Shown piece after piece: positions 61,293 to 64,000 of a DNA stretch of 64,000 bases. The stretch spans positions 62,001 through 126,000 of the forward strand of contig JAQXDI010000007.1 of NCBI GenBank assembly GCA_029251465.1, in the 5' to 3' direction. This DNA comes from Ascidiaceihabitans sp. GTDB lineage: Bacteria; Pseudomonadota; Alphaproteobacteria; Rhodobacterales; Rhodobacteraceae. How positions within the stretch are numbered: position 1 is the stretch's first letter; each line of letters starts with the position of its first letter. The notes beneath the pieces are model-generated. The model did not search any database, was not told the DNA's origin, and saw only the letters and a list, made by a program, of their open reading frames with translations. The position numbers and the translations under genes are program-made.

Positions 61293-61338
61293 AACGGCTG
61301 CGCCGTTGTTCGATCGATTTAAATCCCGTTCGGGATTT
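61293..61338. repeat. Two tandem inverted repeats upstream of rnhB
   Basis: AACGGC-TGC-GCCGTT (61293-61307) and AAATCCCG-TT-CGGGATTT (61321-61338) are both perfect inverted repeats. A GGAGTATTTTTG motif follows at 61344. They lie between the terminator and rnhB and could be a repeated intergenic element of this genome, or mRNA hairpins in the rnhB leader. Confidence 0.4.
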
Positions 61339-61377
61339 GCGCAGGAGTATTTTTGATCAAGACAAGCTGGAGGCACG

Positions 61378-61990
61378 ATGCCTGATTTTGCGTTTGAGAC
61401 TGAGTTGGGGTGTCGTGTTGCGGGTGTGGATGAGGTTGGCCGTGGTCCGTTGGCGGGGCCGGTGACTGCGGCGGCGGTTGTTTTGGATCCTACGCGGATA
61501 CCTGACGGTCTGAACGATTCCAAAAAGCTGACGGCGCGGGCGCGCGAGCGGTTGTACGCAGAGTTGATGGCCTGCGCCGAGGTGTCGGTTGCCCATGCGT
61601 CTGTGGCCGAGATTGATGAGCTGAATATTTTGCGGGCATCCCATTTGGCGATGGAGCGTGCCTTGGCCGGATTGGCGTTGGCCCCTGAGCATGCGTTGAT
61701 TGACGGAAACATGATTCCGCGCGGGTTGGAATTGCCAGCCACTGCGTTGGTCAAGGGAGACGCCCGTTCTGTGTCCATTTCTGCGGCCTCAATTGTGGCC
61801 AAAATATGTCGAGATCGTGTCCTAGTGGACTTGGCGCAACACCACCCCGGTTATGGTTGGGAAACAAACATGGGTTATGGTTCTAAAAAACACATGTCGG
61901 CGTTATCCTACCTTGGCGTGACCCCACACCATAGACGTTCGTTCAAACCGGTACACAATATCTTGTATCAAGAAAAAATCGTAACTGATT

Positions 61991-61992
<2 letters not shown>
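61378..61992 (+). CDS. rnhB: Ribonuclease HII
   Basis: A 204-aa enzyme cleaving RNA in RNA-DNA hybrids, including single misinserted ribonucleotides. Catalytic residues are D18 and E19 in AGVDEVGRGPLAGPV, a third Asp in HALIDGN and a fourth near SISAASIVAKICRD. GGAGG lies 5 bases before the ATG. The C-terminal block GYGWETNMGYGSKKHMSAL is present. ccrM follows after 90 bases, an order seen in other Rhodobacterales. Confidence 0.96.
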
Positions 61993-63201
<1,209 letters not shown>

Positions 63202-63287
63202 GCGACTTGATCTAACTCTGAAATTCACGAACACCGCCGGTGCCTGCGGCCTTTTACCCAAGGCTAATACCAATGGCACTCACCTAT

Positions 63288-63316
63288 GCCCCGCCCTAGT
63301 TGGCGGGGCTTTTTTT
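63288..63316 (+). terminator. Rho-independent terminator between ccrM and the cyclase-like gene
   Basis: GCCCCGCC (63288-63295), loop CTAGTT and GGCGGGGC (63302-63309) form a perfect 8-bp stem followed by seven T. It lies 86 bases after the ccrM stop and 34 before the next start. Confidence 0.9.
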
Positions 63317-63350
63317 GTGCCCTATGGTGGGCGCAAAGAGCGAGGCCAAA

Positions 63351-64000
63351 ATGGCGAACATACCCCTTTTCGATTTTAGCAGTCCCGAACGTGACAGCGA
63401 CGCGGAAAATGCCAATCAATTTACGCAAGCTGCGTTGGCACGGCACAAACAAGAAGGTTTGGAGTTGGCGGTGCGTGCGCGCTGGGCGGCTTTGGCCGTT
63501 GTGGCGGTGTTGTTGCCGATTTTGAACCCACAGTTCGAGATGATTTATCCGATGTGTTTGCTGGCTTTGATTGCCTTGAACGGTTGGGTTTTGCGCCGCG
63601 TCGGCCGAGTGGGGCGATCCACGTCCGAGTTCTTTTTCATCATTGTCGACATCGCGCTGGTCACGTTTGTTTTGCTGTTCCCCAACCCGTTGGTGCTAGA
63701 GGAATGGCCGACCGCGCTGATCTTTGAATTCAATGCATTCTTATATTTCTTCGTGATTCTGATGTTGGGTGGGCTGTCGTATTCGTGGCGCACAGTTATG
63801 GCGGTCGGGCATTGGACGGTTGGTATGTGGGTGATCGGGTCATGCCTGATCTGGTGGTTTGGCAATGTTTACCCCGAAATGAGCGAGGCTGTGTCAGCGG
63901 CGTTTCCTGATGAGCCGTTTTTGGCTTCTTTGGTGGATCCCAATGTCATGCAATGGGAACGTCGGTTGCAAGAGGTCGTAGTGTTTCTGATTTGCACCTA
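63351..64000 (+). CDS. Membrane protein, probable adenylate/guanylate cyclase N-terminus (runs off window)
   Basis: The frame is open from ATG 63351 to the edge (about 216 codons). It begins with a polar leader (MANIPLFDFSSPERDSD) and then has hydrophobic segments at about 43-80, 95-113, 129-148 and 156-170. ALARHKQEGLELAVRARWAALAVVAV and RRVGRVGRSTSEFF resemble the membrane sensor part of Rhodobacterales adenylate cyclases. The catalytic domain, if present, lies beyond the window. CGAGG precedes the ATG; another ATG 9 codons earlier is also in frame. Confidence 0.6.
   Translation, partial: MANIPLFDFSSPERDSDAENANQFTQAALARHKQEGLELAVRARWAALAVVAVLLPILNPQFEMIYPMCLLALIALNGWVLRRVGRVGRSTSEFFFIIVDIALVTFVLLFPNPLVLEEWPTALIFEFNAFLYFFVILMLGGLSYSWRTVMAVGHWTVGMWVIGSCLIWWFGNVYPEMSEAVSAAFPDEPFLASLVDPNVMQWERRLQEVVVFLICT

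Overview
This window is alphaproteobacterial chromosome, most like a marine member of the Rhodobacterales (roseobacter group). Support comes from a CcrM-type GANTC methyltransferase next to rnhB, GAAC-N7-GAAC LexA boxes, an Irr-type iron control element before mbfA, the gpmI-envC-ctpA order, and families common in this order (DUF6478, DUF2794, DUF1285, DUF1203, DUF4159). The DNA is GC-rich and very dense, with many ATGA or TGATG start/stop overlaps. I found no rRNA, tRNA, CRISPR array, insertion sequence or prophage.

Layout. 1-3.7 kb (-): MoxR ATPase, DUF58 and DUF4159 proteins, an envelope-type AAA/vWA cluster. 3.8-8.5 kb: DUF1285 protein, an ETHE1-like metallo-hydrolase, a cytoplasmic DMSO-reductase-family molybdoenzyme coupled to an SDR. 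8.5-12.7 kb (-): polA and small conserved genes. 12.8-15.8 kb: SOS-controlled dnaE2. 15.8-19.8 kb: gpmI, an EnvC-like factor and ctpA. 19.8-20.1 kb: a convergent gap with phased palindromes. 20.1-23.7 kb (-): hypotheticals, a lipoprotein and ilvD. 23.9-27.9 kb: a very large ABC-exporter-like protein with a ruined ATPase site and a C-terminal cyclic-nucleotide-binding domain, coupled to a CPBP protease. 28-31 kb: accD, folC and two small genes. 31-41 kb: zapE, transporters, a hydrolase/OCD/HAD operon, yaiI-sthA, fghA, an AEC carrier and mbfA. 41-45 kb: a TetR regulator, SOS-controlled imuB, a secreted protein and a DUF2975/XRE pair. 45-50 kb: paaI-paaK, DUF2794, pepA with an NlpC/P60 gene. 50-52.5 kb: beta-carbonic anhydrase with SbtA/SbtB-like bicarbonate uptake. 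52.3-60.5 kb (mostly -): a 50-aa gene, DUF4139 protein, asd, MFS, DUF3095, an HpcH/HpaI aldolase and a membrane-anchored OmpR-type regulator. 60.7-64 kb (+): a secreted basic protein, rnhB, ccrM and the start of a probable membrane adenylate cyclase.

How the genes connect. The two mutasome genes (dnaE2, imuB) are 29 kb apart, each with its own LexA box, and no imuA is visible. A possible cyclic-nucleotide theme links the ABC-like/cNMP protein, the cyclase-like DUF3095 protein and the cyclase-like gene at the right edge; that link is inference. The most unusual loci are the ABC-like/cNMP plus CPBP pair, the palindrome array at 19.93-20.04 kb, the A15 tract inside ccrM with three GANTC sites before it, and the CA-SbtA-SbtB module.
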